A stretch of 64,000 bases of DNA from Congeria kusceri (GCA_027627225.1 CM051024.1:47031047-47095046); one strand, 5' to 3'; shown: positions 33,456-45,292, counted from the stretch's first letter. The notes: generated from the sequence alone by a model not told the origin. Numbers and translations are program-made.

Positions 33456-33595
33456 GTAAGTGTAATACAGAGACAAAGATGTAGCAAAAACAATTGTATG
33501 CGGTACTAATCAAACGGAGCAAACTTTGGTTTAAGACAATTCAATTATTGCACTACGTTCAGGACGAGCACCAGAATCATGCGCGTTTGCACGAA

Positions 33596-33927
33596 TGGCC
33601 CCGTGTTCATTATAGGATCCAGATCAGTCTGAGCTCGCCTTAATCTTCTCCCTCAACTGCGCGGAATTTCAAACATATTTTATTTTCGAAGTAACTTTTC
33701 GTTTTGACGACATAACATGCGTTTTTTTATATTGCAATTTTCACATCAGATAGCAAATGTAATCTGATAAGAGTTCATGCTCGTTTATAATATGTATTTG
33801 ACCAAAAATCTAAACTGATCCTGATTTTTAGTAAACATCATTGTTGAGCCTGATCCTCAAACATCTGACGCAAGTTTATATTGAAGTTGAAAATCAGGCT
33901 CAACTTGTTTTGAGAAAACGGGGCCAG
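33596..33927. mobile_element. Possible MITE with TGGCCCCGT ends
   Basis: TGGCCCCGTGTTCA at the left and TGAGAAAACGGGGCCA at the right are imperfect inverted repeats, about 330 bp apart, between the TM exon and the candidate last exon. Confidence 0.4.
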
Positions 33928-34447
33928 TTCACCAATTTCTTCAGCTGCTGGATATTAAGACTGTCCATAAGACTGTATATATGATATATGTTAATACAGC
34001 TTATGTTATAGCATACTATTTAGTCTGCCAGTAATATCTTTAAACATGTATATGTTTAATACTGAAACAAAGTTTAATGTGTTAATACAATAGGCTTACT
34101 ATTAACGCCTATACAAACAGAACGCATGACTTGTCATAATTATACCATACTAAGCTTTCTGACATCAACATTTATACAATTAGCTACATATACGAGACTT
34201 TGGGTCGTTAGGGCATAATCAGCGGGTGATATTCCGTGACTTTGGCTGAAAACCCACACTATCAGACACATTTTGCCATTATTGACCATCAGTAAGACAT
34301 GCATCATACAAGTCAATATCATTAAACACTTTAATGCATTAAGCAATGGTGAAATTGGACGGTGCATTGAAATACCCTTATCTAAACGGTTATGTGTACA
34401 ATGTAATCAAGTCTGAAACCCACTTTCTTGTGTGTTTTCCAATATAG

Positions 34448-34466
34448 AAAGACTTTGATGAAATAA
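34448..34466 (+). pseudogene. Candidate terminal exon, very short tail
   Basis: After tatag the phase from the TM exon gives RKTLMK and TAA at 34464-34466. AATAAA overlaps the stop. The cytoplasmic tail would be only about nine residues, without a signalling motif. A longer tail by another exon cannot be excluded. Confidence 0.45.
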
Positions 34467-35256
34467 ATTAAAGTGAAAAACCATACATCTGTGTTAATAA
34501 CCACGACCGCAAAACTAGTCATTGCCATGTTAATGAGGAGAAAATGTATGTATACCTAGAGATTTTATAGTGGTTTGTACTTTTCTCTCTCTTTTTTTAC
34601 TGTAGAGTTGTAAACCAGCTTTACCAGTCTAATTAATCTTTGTATCAATTGATTGTATATTTAAATATTACGTTCTGTTGATCAATGTGTATTTGTAGGT
34701 GATTTATAGGCCCATGGGGCCGGGTGTTTGATTGTAAAATATTATATCATATACATTTTGCTGTTCCATAAAACACATGTGACTATAAATATTTACTTAC
34801 TTGCTGGCTGGCTTGCTTGCTTGCTTACATACTTGTGTAAGTTAAAGATAAATCAATAGCCATGATTCTAAAAATAAGTCTAAAAAAAGGAATTTTATCA
34901 GATGCATTTTAAATTAAACTACTTTTATTACTGTTATTTTTTTCGAAATCCTGTACTGCAGTGCAATATCGTCTGTTATGAACATAGGTTTCCTCTTGAG
35001 ATTTCGTATCCTTATTGCTGGATGACATCATGTTGCTGTTAACTAAACTGATTCCGAAAGCAGACGTGCTCAACATGGCACAAAACTGATTTTGGTCTCT
35101 ATGTTATAGAATATATAATATTATTATTTCATCCTCTATTCAATGTATATATACATGTACCTTGTAGCCATAAAGAATTACCATAACATATGACCCGACT
35201 CCTTCACAAGTCCTGATAGAATGGTTAATATCCAAAAAAATGTTATCAAAGGTGCA

Positions 35257-35553
35257 GGGGCCGGCTAGCTCAGTTGGTAGAGCGCTGGACTACAAATCCG
35301 AGGATCGAGGGTTCGATTTCCAGCCCGGCCACATAACTTATGTAGGGATTGGTCATGAAATTATTCCTACGGCCATTCTCCACCTACCTCTGATTCAAGT
35401 AGGGGCGTTGTCAGTTACTGGCATAAGTATGTGCACTTAGTACTGGTAAACCAGCTTACCCAGGAAAAGTGTGAGTAGGTTAACTGACAGCCGTTATATG
35501 ACTGAAATAGTGTTGAATACGGCGAAACATCCAAACAAACAAACACACACACA
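35257..35553 (+). mobile_element. tRNA-derived SINE
   Basis: The head GGCCGGCTAGCTCAGTTGGT, the arm GAGCGCTGGACTACAAATCC and the B-box GGGTTCGATTTCC are well preserved. An unrelated body ends in ATATGACTGAAATAGTGTTG and a CAAACAAACAAACACACACA tail. Length about 297 bp. I do not name the family. Confidence 0.85.
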
Positions 35554-37376
35554 GCAATTGTGTCACTGACATGGACGTAGGCGTGTAAGATTGCTTTTTT
35601 ATTAAACACCCAATTTATGGTGAAACCAGGCAAATTAAAACAACTAGTCAAAAACAAAAATTCGCAAAATGAGGCCATCAAATCTGCTGGAATTGGAGGA
35701 GGAATGTGTCGATAGATAGATGGAGGAATAGTAGTCAATAGTTCGAATGTTAATACTTTATATCTATAAGACATGGATATATGTATAATCACGTTTAAGA
35801 TTTATGGACAAAAAATATAGAAGTTATCATTAATGTTTTGTTGAGCGCTCATTTACCATCGGTTGCCTCAGTCATTTAAACCCGATTATAAGAGTTCTTA
35901 TCTGTCTTACATACTAGGTCCCAAAGATGCTCTACCTGCCGTTAAGATCAGATCTTTTCGACGTTATCTGATGTTTCCGTGTTCGCGTTTTGTGCACGTC
36001 TCAAGAGAAACGGAAGTAGACACACTGCAACGGAAGTATAAATCATCGTCATGTCTTCGATGAACGTTAAACAAATCTAAACAATTGTTTTATTTTGGTC
36101 ACCATTATCATCACGACCGTTTTGCGAATTTTTATTTTCGACTGTTTCATTTCATTAAAAAGTGTGTTTGTTTTGTAGAAAATATTGACATTAAACGAAA
36201 TGCATTAACATTTTACAGACATTACATCAATGTCCATGAACTCAGCAGTTGCTTTAAATTGAAAGTAAATTTTACCTTGTATTTAAAACCCAATCTTTTG
36301 CCTTAGCACTTTAAGGACAAGGACGTATGCGTGCAGGTAAATATTTTGTATGGTTATTGCGAAGATAATTATGTTGTTCTGGATTATGATCAATATGAAA
36401 ACATGTATGTCGTAAACGTAAGGAATTAACTCTGAAAGATATATTAATATGATCAATTACCCATACAATATGATACTCATTCGTGTCCTTGGCAGGCTAT
36501 GTTGAAAGATATGTTTATTTGTAATCATGCATTAGACATTAAAGCAATCGAATCGTCCATGTAAAATGTGTTTTCTTGCGACTTGCCAATCCATTTTAGA
36601 TACATCAATGTAGGCTGCAATCACAATTAGAATTGACCTCTGCTAGTTCGCGCGGTACGCTCACCACATATTATCTTCCTTGTTTTCGCCACACTCCAGG
36701 TGAATTGTTTTCTTAATTGTTTTTTTTAAACGCTTCGTAAAAGTGTTCCATTCTAAGTATAGCTCGAAAACATTAAAATGACACTGACCTTTATGCATGG
36801 ATATATTAGTGTTCGTACAGGAATCGAGTTAAATCGATGAAAGTGTATGCCACTGAAAATAGTGCTGCGTTATAATTAAACTCCTAAAACAATTTAATGC
36901 ATTACATTTTGACTTTATTTCAGGACAAAATGCATGTTGTAGTGTACATAGTATTTTTCCCAAATTATGTTTGTTATCGTCTTGTCATACCTAACCTTTT
37001 TACTTTGGCCAACAAACTTTCGTCATTCCCTCCCCCTTTAATGGCTTTATAGTTAAACTATTAGCAGCCGATAATGACAATGTCAGAGAACTTACCCTGA
37101 ACAAGATGCATTTTTATGATGTTGACAATTAAACAAATGCGGGAATAAATGGCTCAAACTTGTTACTGCATTTACAAACAAGTGTTTACTGCTAATAAAG
37201 TGTTCATGAATTGTAAACATATCCATATATTTATAAAGAAACTAATCGCTATGTCAGATTATTAAGATATAGGCCTATACATAACCATGTGGTAAAATTA
37301 TTATTAATATATTAAACTACATTTCTTACACTATTTGTAATTAACAAAGAATCACAAAAAGACTTACACGTTTTGG

Positions 37377-37530
37377 AATTCAGTATTGACCAACTGATTA
37401 CACTATTAGCAATTCAGAATTGACCAACTGATATACTATTTGCAATTCAGTATTGACCAACAGATAACACTATTAGCAATTCAGAATTGATCAACTGATT
37501 ACACTATTAGCAATTCAGAATCGACCAAAA
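37377..37530 (+). repeat. 34-bp tandem repeat, 4-5 copies
   Basis: AATTCAG.ATTGACCAACTGAT starts at 37377, 37411, 37444, 37478 and 37512. The spacer is ACACTATTAGC. Confidence 0.88.
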
Positions 37531-38454
37531 CAGCATGTTTGTATGCCAAGAAGATCACTGACTACACTTCAACTTAAATAAAAAAAACAACACACACTTG
37601 TGTTTAAAGAAGACTGCAATATATTTTGTATCACTAGTTAAGATTATCACGTGTATTATTAATTTATAAACTTAATGCGTTTTGGATGTACTACGATCGG
37701 CGTCCTGAAAAGGGTCCATATTTTAAAACATACCAATTGTTGTAAGCATAAACACAAACTGCTTATGTAAACTGTTCCAACAAATGTCGTCGATTTTTTC
37801 AAAAATAAATTAATAAAGTAGTAATTACAAAAAGTTTGCCTGAGTTGCTAGATAAAAACCTAGTACTTTTGTTATTACTATTTATCAGTCATTGTTAATG
37901 ATAGTACTCTGGGCCACTTAAAAGTACTGATTGTTGTTGAGAATTTAAACGTTGCACATAAGTGTTCCAAAAGTCTACTTATATGTAGTATTTTTTTTTC
38001 AATTAGAACACATCTTATAAAAAAGCCACGTTTTCAATTCACATGCTCCATTTAAGAAATAGAAAACTCAACTGTGGGCCCTGTGGCATTATACGAGTAG
38101 TGAGCAGCCAGGCAGCTACTAATTGTATGTATACTGAAGCCGAAGACAATGAGCGAATCAATGAGGCAATAACTAATATACACCATATCGTATTGTATTT
38201 ATTTATGTCAGGTATTTTCCGAAATGCGCAAGCACAAGAGCTAGAGGCCTGAACTTTGCACGTTACGTCATGCAACACTCTCACGATATTTATAAAATAA
38301 ACTTGTATTGTTCAGCTGCCAAGGGTCATCTGCAACAAAAGTATGATGTACAATTGGTGTGTATAGTGTCTATAAAAGATAAGACAAATATGCCACACGA
38401 AAGTATTATATTATATATTCTAACATGACATGAGCATATTGTTAATTGTTAAAT

Positions 38455-38705
38455 TGCCAATAAACAGCTCGAAAAAGAAGTTCCAGAACTGTAAAATAGA
38501 ACTGGCGTTGCAACTGCAGAATATATATTTCGGGTCATCTTAGAATCGAAATAATTTTCGCGTTATCGTTGTTGATCTGTAAATCTTTCGTTCTGATGCG
38601 CGTATATTTAACGCCCTCGTGCATTTTACTTCATACGCACTAGAACTCAAAATCGCTGTTTATTTACAAATAAACAACTCAAAATCAAAAGTTATTTTAA
38701 ATAAA
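38455..38705 (+). repeat. Dispersed repeat, uninterrupted copy
   Basis: Shares AAAAAGAAGT, AGAATCGAAATAATTTTCGC, AACGCCCTCGTG and the following segments with 27400-28040, without the 360-bp insertion found there. Confidence 0.65.
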
Positions 38706-38984
38706 TTATATTGAGACACAAGTGCTTTTGTTCGGTTTATTTTCCCGCATAAGAGCGTGAATACGTCAGGACATGTGGGTGTTGAGTAATTGAGTAAGTG
38801 TACAAAACGGTATAATATACACGTTGTTTATGCGTACAGTTCAGCAACTCGAAAGCGCGTAAATCCGGTAAAATTGATAAGGAAGTCTGTAAGTGCCATT
38901 GCTTATGAATGAAAATAATGTTTTGGTTGCACAACCACGTGGAAGGAATATTACTGTATGCGCATGTGTACCCGAAGGTGAACA

Positions 38985-39170
38985 CAAAAAAACTCGTAAA
39001 CTCGAAATTACTGTAACGAAAACGCGAACGCACGAAATCGCGATAGTACGATGACGAAAACGCGAAAACACGATGACGAAAACGCGATAAAGCATATTCA
39101 TTATTGTTTTTTCGCGTTTTCCTCATCGTACTTTCGCATTTCTGCCATGGTATATTTGCGATTTCGTGTT
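38985..39170. repeat. CpG-rich inverted repeat
   Basis: TACGATGACGAAAACGCGAA (left arm, present twice with variation) is answered by TTCGCGTTTTCCTCATCGTA. An outer pair ACGAAATCGC / GCGATTTCGT extends the stem. It is distinctly richer in CpG than its surroundings. Confidence 0.75.
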
Positions 39171-39600
39171 TTGGTGATGGCTGGTACAGAATTATGTAGA
39201 ATAATGCATTAAATATTAAACGGCTGCGAAACTATGAGGGTTTCGAGCTTAATGAGAAGTCAAATATGCTTGCTTTTACAGACCATAAAGTAAATTAAAC
39301 CTTTAATTGTGATGATCCTTGCCACAATTTTAAATCTGCTTCAATGATTAAACGTTCTTATTTGATGTGAGCTATGCATTATGCTATTAATACTGGCATG
39401 TAATATATGTACCCGTTAAGAGAAAACGCCTGCATTGGTTGCGAACAATTATCACAATGTAAATGCCGTAGAATTATTAAACATATTAGGACTCATATTT
39501 TATGAGCTTACGATTTCATGCTAGATGTCGATGCTTTTTAGTTCTTTTCAATTCCAGTAAGTTTTGGATACTATGTATTATCCACACTGATTTAGCCTGG

Positions 39601-39652
39601 TTAGGTCAGTTGATATAGCGCTGGACTGTCAATCCGGCAGTCCAGCGCTATA
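39601..39652. repeat. Perfect 15-bp hairpin from a tRNA-like D/anticodon arm
   Basis: TATAGCGCTGGACTG at 39614-39628 and CAGTCCAGCGCTATA at 39638-39652 are exact inverse copies around TCAATCCGG. The left half, with GGTCAGTTGATATAGCGCTG before it, resembles a tRNA D-arm plus an anticodon arm with GTC in the loop. Confidence 0.85.
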
Positions 39653-40039
39653 CCTTGATTTAGGTAAAACCAACTTTGTACTAGTTAAAGATCCACACGA
39701 GAGCAGTCGCATGAAACGTTACTAATTGTTAGGTGACATTATTATGGAAATTAAACATGCAGGAATAATAATGATATTATCACATTGCTCGCACAAATGA
39801 AAATTGCAACCTGTATTTTGGATTTTGTTCAACACTTAGGTCGATCGACTGACACGCTTTTTTTATGCCGTAGGAGTTCCAAAAATAACGTATATTATTC
39901 TATAGCATGTAACCACAGGCATTATCATAGCATACATATAAGAATATTATTATCATAAAATAAATATAAGAATATCAATATTTCATATTTATTTTACATG
40001 TTTCGGTTGGATGTGCTAAAAATCGTACAACTGTCGGAT

Positions 40040-40156
40040 ATTTTTCTATCTTTGGCGAGATATTCCAAAGAATGGTCTCACGAGGCAGTTATAGTGCCCG
40101 CACGAGGCATATAATGTATGTCAATGAGTGTAACCAACTTGATGTTGCTTGTGAAG
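40040..40156 (+). pseudogene. Relic SRCR half B exon between the two receptor genes
   Basis: Sense text FYLWRDIPKNGLTRQL, then a TAG, CPHEAYN, a frameshift, and VNECN joined to QLDVACE before a gtatga donor. The order and spacing fit the SRCR2 half B exons at 52696 and 19459, with the YTTSYTCVY segment deleted. The start is approximate. Confidence 0.6.
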
Positions 40157-41042
40157 GTATGATGACGACAATACCCTCTTTAACACAGAGATGGGTCAAA
40201 CGATAATTATAACTGCAACGATTTATTCGATGCATCGATCAATCGATTGTGAATGACCCGATTCGATTGTCTCTGCTAAACCAGCCCATTTCGAATCTAT
40301 TCTCCTTATACATTTAATGATGATTTGTCGTAGAACTATTAAATGACAATTATTGTTTGTGTAGATTAATCATTTACATTGGTTAAAGCATCATGGTTTA
40401 CACTGTTACACTAGTTATCTTGAACATTATCACCAGTTTCCAGTGTTCTTATTTATATTGATATATAAGGCACACAGATCTACGTTTACATTAACCATTA
40501 CAATGATTTTACTAATAATAATGTAAAACAACTTCTTTACACCGCAAAACTGATAACTTGATCTGTTTTTTTCTCCAATATAAACAGCGGGCCAATAAAG
40601 GGTTCTGTGTTTATCATAATTGAAAGAAAACAAGAATTGTGACATGTAGATTACATGCTCTAGTATATCGGTATGATTACATGCTTTCCGTGTATGCGGT
40701 CCATCAGGCTTGTAGTTGGATCAAGTGCATAGGCTGAAGCGCTAGTTGACGACACATTAAAAGTAAAAATGTCGTTTTTAGTGTGAATGACTAAAGCGTT
40801 ATACTTATTTCATAGTAACTTAACTTGTCGGTCGGGTAAATGTGTGCACTAAGCACTTTTTCGAATTAATAAATTGGTTTAAATTGAAGAGTGAAATAAT
40901 ATAGCATAGCATTTAATTTTCAATTCAGAAGAATTGAAAGGTGGTGAAAATTTAAGAGCATACGGGAATTAGCTGGTGCGAGAATAAAATGTTGTTTGTT
41001 CGGACAGAAATGAAGAAATAATCTAAGTTAGAGTTATATACA

Positions 41043-42162
41043 CAGGGTTTCCCGCAGTATTTCTTGAAGGCATGTCGGCATCTCGGACACACACACACCC
41101 ACCTCTTCCAAATCCGCCGCTGCACCGCTCGAATCCAACTCCCCAAAATCGGTCGCATCGCGCGACCCCACCTTTCCAAATGGGCTACGACGTTCGAAAT
41201 CCCGGCGGCGATCATATCGGCAGTATCGCTTTAACAACCGCCCTTTATCGCTTAGGCTGTATATTTTTTACAGAATTAATTTTCAATCATACATTTATTC
41301 AGAATTGTTGAAAAGCCTAACTTATTCCGCCTTCAAATTCTGTCATGAACGCATTTTTTTAAAACAGTTGTTTATTTCATTAATTGTTTTTGGATGCAAA
41401 AGAAATCAATAATTAATATCAGTTATACTACATGCGGACATTAAAAGTCTAAAAAATCACCGTTGTTTTTAAATACTTGAATACGCAGTTTCTAATCGAA
41501 ATCAAATACGGGCCTGTATCTCCATTGACATAAAAGCGTATTTTAATACAAAAACGCGCGAAAATTGCCATGCACAAGGTCACGGATGGCTGATTAAAAA
41601 CGTGCGTGTACTGGTCACTTACGTCCTTAATTGCAGTGTTTACGAGAACAAAATTACGTTTTACGACGTTATATTGTTTTTTAAATGAGGCTTTATATTA
41701 TATTATCAGTTCCCATAATTTTGATTGTAAATTTGTGAAATCGATAAGGAAATTACCGGAATTAAATTAAACGTTAAATATAATAATCAAATGTTTTAAA
41801 ATGCCTTTCACTTTTTCCGCCAACGTTAGTATTGGTTGTCAAACACGTTTTTAGTTGTTAGTAAGGTATAAACTCCGCCTTTAAAATTGCCATATTTGAT
41901 TGGCTAAATGAGATCGTTGTGGGCGGGACTACAAAGTTCAGTCACTTGTCAATAACACTGTTGGAAGTTAGACCTTGTCGATCAATACGGCGTTCGTTTA
42001 TGGCCCTGTGATTAAAGATTGGTGTAACTGATCAAGGGATTAAGGGTTGTCGCTTTGAACATTAAAGCATGTCGGCGTTATTTAAGCACGTCGGCAAATG
42101 ACTAACTTTTTATAAAGCATGTCGGGGGCCCGACACGCGAAGCAGGCCTGCGGGAAACCCTG
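41043..42162. mobile_element. 1.1-kb hAT-like non-autonomous element
   Basis: The ends CAGGGTTTCCCGCAG and CTGCGGGAAACCCTG are exact inverses, the canonical CAGGG type of hAT elements. GCATGTCGG motifs lie just inside both ends. No transposase was recognised; the frames near 41.0-41.3 kb are GC-rich sequence in the left arm. An 8-bp target duplication is not evident. Confidence 0.8.
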
Positions 42163-42745
42163 ATACCTGAAGGAAAACTAAATACTCATCAAACAGACTC
42201 AACAAGTATAAAAAATTTATTCTAACGTATATTAGACTCTTCTGTTGGCTTAGTTAATTATTTACTCTGATTTGTGTAAACTTTTTTCAAAATGTATTTA
42301 GTCGCCAGAAGAATGTTAGCTTAGAGTTACTTAGCAAAATCATTTTACCTAAAACAACTTTATTTATTTATTTTATTTTATAATGCAAATTGAATACAGG
42401 ATGAAGGCATAGGTTGTTTAGATACTGAAATCGCTATTCTTGTGTTTTGTTGCATAATAACCGTTAAACGTACTGTGTACAGTTTGTTTGTCAATCTGCA
42501 AAGAGTATAAGATTATATACGGATGTTGATATTTGTAAATTTATTTTTACAACACAATTTAAAGATTGAAAATCAAATATATTTCATGTTTTTCGGTAAA
42601 TATGAATACGCTTATCCCGCCTTATAATCAATAAAAGTGCGCCGGAAGTGAACATGGGACATCACTCGTAATTACGCAAGGGAAGTAACCTAGTTTTGGG
42701 AAAGGCCTATATAAGTAGCAAAAACTAAAGAACAGTGCTGATATA

Positions 42746-44279
42746 TACGGAATCCGGTTAGGGCAATATGGAAGACGAGACACGAAGCGAGGCACGAAAT
42801 TGTGAAACGAGATCTCGCGCTGTCGCAATATCCCATACAAAATCTCGCGGCAAAATATCGTGTCTCGCTTTGCGTTTCGCCGGATTATCGTGTCTCGCTT
42901 CTTGTATCGCGGTAAAATATCGTGCCTCGCTTCGTGTCTCGCGCAATTCTCGTGCCTCGCGTTCAAAGATCGAGACACGAGATGCGAAGCGAGACACGAA
43001 GCAATACACGATATTCAGGCGAGACACGAAGCGAGGAACGATATTATATCGTTCAAATATGGCTTATTACGATATTATATCGTTCAAATATCGCCCGAAT
43101 CTCTAGTCTCGCGGTATTTTTTCAAACCACGATACATGAGCCACGAAGCGATACATGATATTCAGGCGAGACACAAAGCGAGGCACGATATTGTATCGTT
43201 CAAATATCGCCCGAATATCGAGTATTGCGTCTAACGGTGCACCAGCAATTTATCACGTTGTAGTTGTTTGATGCGTTGCTACATAGGACAATATGGCAAT
43301 GCACATATCTGCTTTAGTGCATGATGCAACCCCACGTCCTGTTGACCTACTGTCAGTGTGTGAAAATTAATTTGAAGAATGCCTTTAGTACACAGCTATG
43401 AAACAACGCAACAGAAGTACTTGCAGCCGCAGTTTCCTCAAGACGGATGGACGGACAGACAAATAGACAGCCTGACAGAGAGACAGACCGTTACTTCTAC
43501 AGCAACAGGCTTTTCATGAAAATAAACAATAAGCATACATACAACATAGTCATCATTATAGTTCAAACAGAAACAGTTATCAAATCGAGTAGAAATAGCC
43601 ACAAAGAAGCAGTATCAACCCAGGCGAATGGGTGGACTGATGGACAAAGAGGATGACAAACAGACAGACAAACAGACAGGCAGACAGACAGACAGACAGT
43701 GGGCCGTCATGGTCTGGGCCGTCAACGACTTGGGCCGTCCTGACCAATATTCGTTCGTTAGGAAAAAGAGCGTTTCTCTGCTTTGCTTCCCTGCTTTCAA
43801 ACCGCGAGACTCAATATTCGGGCGATATTTAAACGATACAATATCGTGTTTTGCGCGTCTTGCTTCGTGTTTCGTGTATCGTGGTTTGAAAATCTACCGC
43901 GAGATTCGAGATTAGGGCGATATTTGAACGATATAATATCGTGCCTCGTTTCGTGTCTCGCCTGAATATCGTGTATCGCTTCGTGTCTTCTCATCTCGTG
44001 TCTCGACCTTTGAACGCGAGGCACGAGAATTGCGCGAGACACGAAGCGAGACACGATAATCTGGCGAAACGCGAAGCGATACACGATATTTTGCCGAGAG
44101 ATTTCGTGGTATCTCGTGGTATGGGATACTACGACAGTGCGAGATCTCGTGTTACAATTTCGTGCCTCGCTTCGTGTCTCGCCGGAATATCGTGTCTCGC
44201 TTCGTGTTTCGCGCAATTCTCGTGTCTTGCCCTCGCCGTAAGAAGCACGATATTTCTTATGGCATAACCGGATTCCGTA
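42746..44279. mobile_element. 1.53-kb foldback element with 6-bp target duplication
   Basis: The left arm (42746-43230) and the right arm (about 43800-44279) are near-inverse copies. Both begin TACGGAATCCGGTTA from the outside and carry the same succession of TCGTGTCTCGC / GCGAGACACGA words. The right arm has an extra segment of about 70 bp. The perfect direct repeat GATATA flanks the element at 42740-42745 and 44280-44285. The arms enclose a centre of about 570 bp. No long protein frame has a recognisable motif; those present are translations of the repeat words. It is a foldback-type, non-autonomous DNA element by structure. Confidence 0.9.
43436..43705 (+). repeat. GACA/GACAGACA-rich centre of the foldback element
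   Basis: Two clusters, GGATGGACGGACAGACAAAT near 43444 and (ACAGACAG)n near 43660-43700, separated by ordinary AT-rich sequence. Confidence 0.75.
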
Positions 44280-45037
44280 GATATAGGTATATATTAAAGC
44301 TTGCACATAAAGAAGATAATTACTTTACATGATGAATTGTATGCATTAAAATCTTTCATAAACTAAAACTAAATTACTTATACATGTACCTTGTAGCTAT
44401 TTTATATTCAACAAACATACGTTAAATAAAACAAAATCATGAGCAGCAAAACCATACAAAACAAATACTCTATATCGAGCATTATGCATTTACATTATTT
44501 TGTTTAAATGTGTCCGAATATTTAAAATTGATATGCTTATAAGTTTGCTGAATTAAATGTGACAAATATTATTTAAAAGTTAGAATTAATACTGCGCCTA
44601 ATACTATCATTATGCCACACATGAACGAGCGAAGTATACAATAAACCTCCAATTACCTCGTAAATAACATACTGAAATGTAAAATAACACGAGGAGCATT
44701 ACGTAGCTTATATGAATGGAAAATAACCGTGATACCCGATAGCTTAACTTCCTGTTTTAACTTTCGTAATTTTATGCAAACGAATGTACAGTAACGCACA
44801 TTATACCTTAAAGCATTAATGTGTTGCATTATTATCTGCATATTAAATATACAGAATTTAATCAAATAAACATACATAAGCATACATATATTGTGCGAGT
44901 ATGATTACCTCCATCCGTAATATAACATGTGCTCATTAACATAATTGTATGTTGATGGAACGTTAGCTATGTTAATTTTAAATTTAACTTTTAACATAAT
45001 AAAAGCACAATGATTATTGTTTTTAATGTATTATGCT

Positions 45038-45292
45038 GCCAAATAAGCATCTTGGAGAATATATTAAAATACACATCCATCGTTTTAATAGTACGAAAGC
45101 TGATACTGAAATAGTCGCATTTGCCAAATAAACAGATTGGAGAATATGTTAAAGTACGCATCCATCGTTTTAATAGTTCGAAAGCTGATACTGAAATAGT
45201 TGCATTTGCCAAATAAGCAGCTTGGAGAATATGTTAAAATATGCATCCATCGTTGTAATAGTACGAAAGCTGATACTGGAAATAGTTGAATT
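45038..45292 (+). repeat. 85-bp tandem repeat, 3 copies
   Basis: GCCAAATAA.CA..TTGGAGAA begins at 45038, 45123 and 45208. Each copy contains CATCCATCGTT and CGAAAGCTGATACTG. Confidence 0.9.

Larger units (their letters stand above)
17681..34466 (+). pseudogene. Decayed SRCR/CCP transmembrane receptor gene
   Basis: A chain of exons matches, in order, the intact receptor gene at 48.8-64 kb. The chain is SRCR1 half A, (gap), an inverted SRCR2 half B, CCP, SRCR4 halves A and B, SRCR5 halves A and B and CCP. It continues with five more CCP exons, a linker, a transmembrane helix and a six-residue tail. At least seven exons carry nonsense or frameshift lesions; five or more are still open. No signal-peptide exon was found upstream, where a Penelope-like element now lies. 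The encoded protein would have been a type I membrane protein of the scavenger-receptor kind. The gene is most likely a pseudogene. The 3' CCP-TM part is the best preserved and might still be transcribed through exon skipping, since CCP exons are all phase 1-1. Confidence 0.8.
34467..41042. other. Intergenic stretch
   Basis: No intact exon. It contains the SINE at 35257, a 34-bp tandem repeat at 37377, a dispersed repeat at 38455, hairpins at 38.99 and 39.6 kb, and a relic SRCR half-exon at 40.04 kb. Short frames at 34140, 35863, 36085 and 38043 show no family signal. Confidence 0.5.

Noticed and set aside
38043..38284. Opposing frames of 69 and 81 codons
   Set aside because: No recognisable motif and no splice context. 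They are shadows of each other.
41072..41311. Pro/His-rich frame
   Set aside because: It lies in the GC-rich left arm of the hAT-like element and has no domain signal.
42628..44306. Many overlapping frames up to 169 codons on both strands
   Set aside because: They translate the GCGAGACACGA repeat words of the foldback arms; a stop-poor repeat gives frames on all strands.
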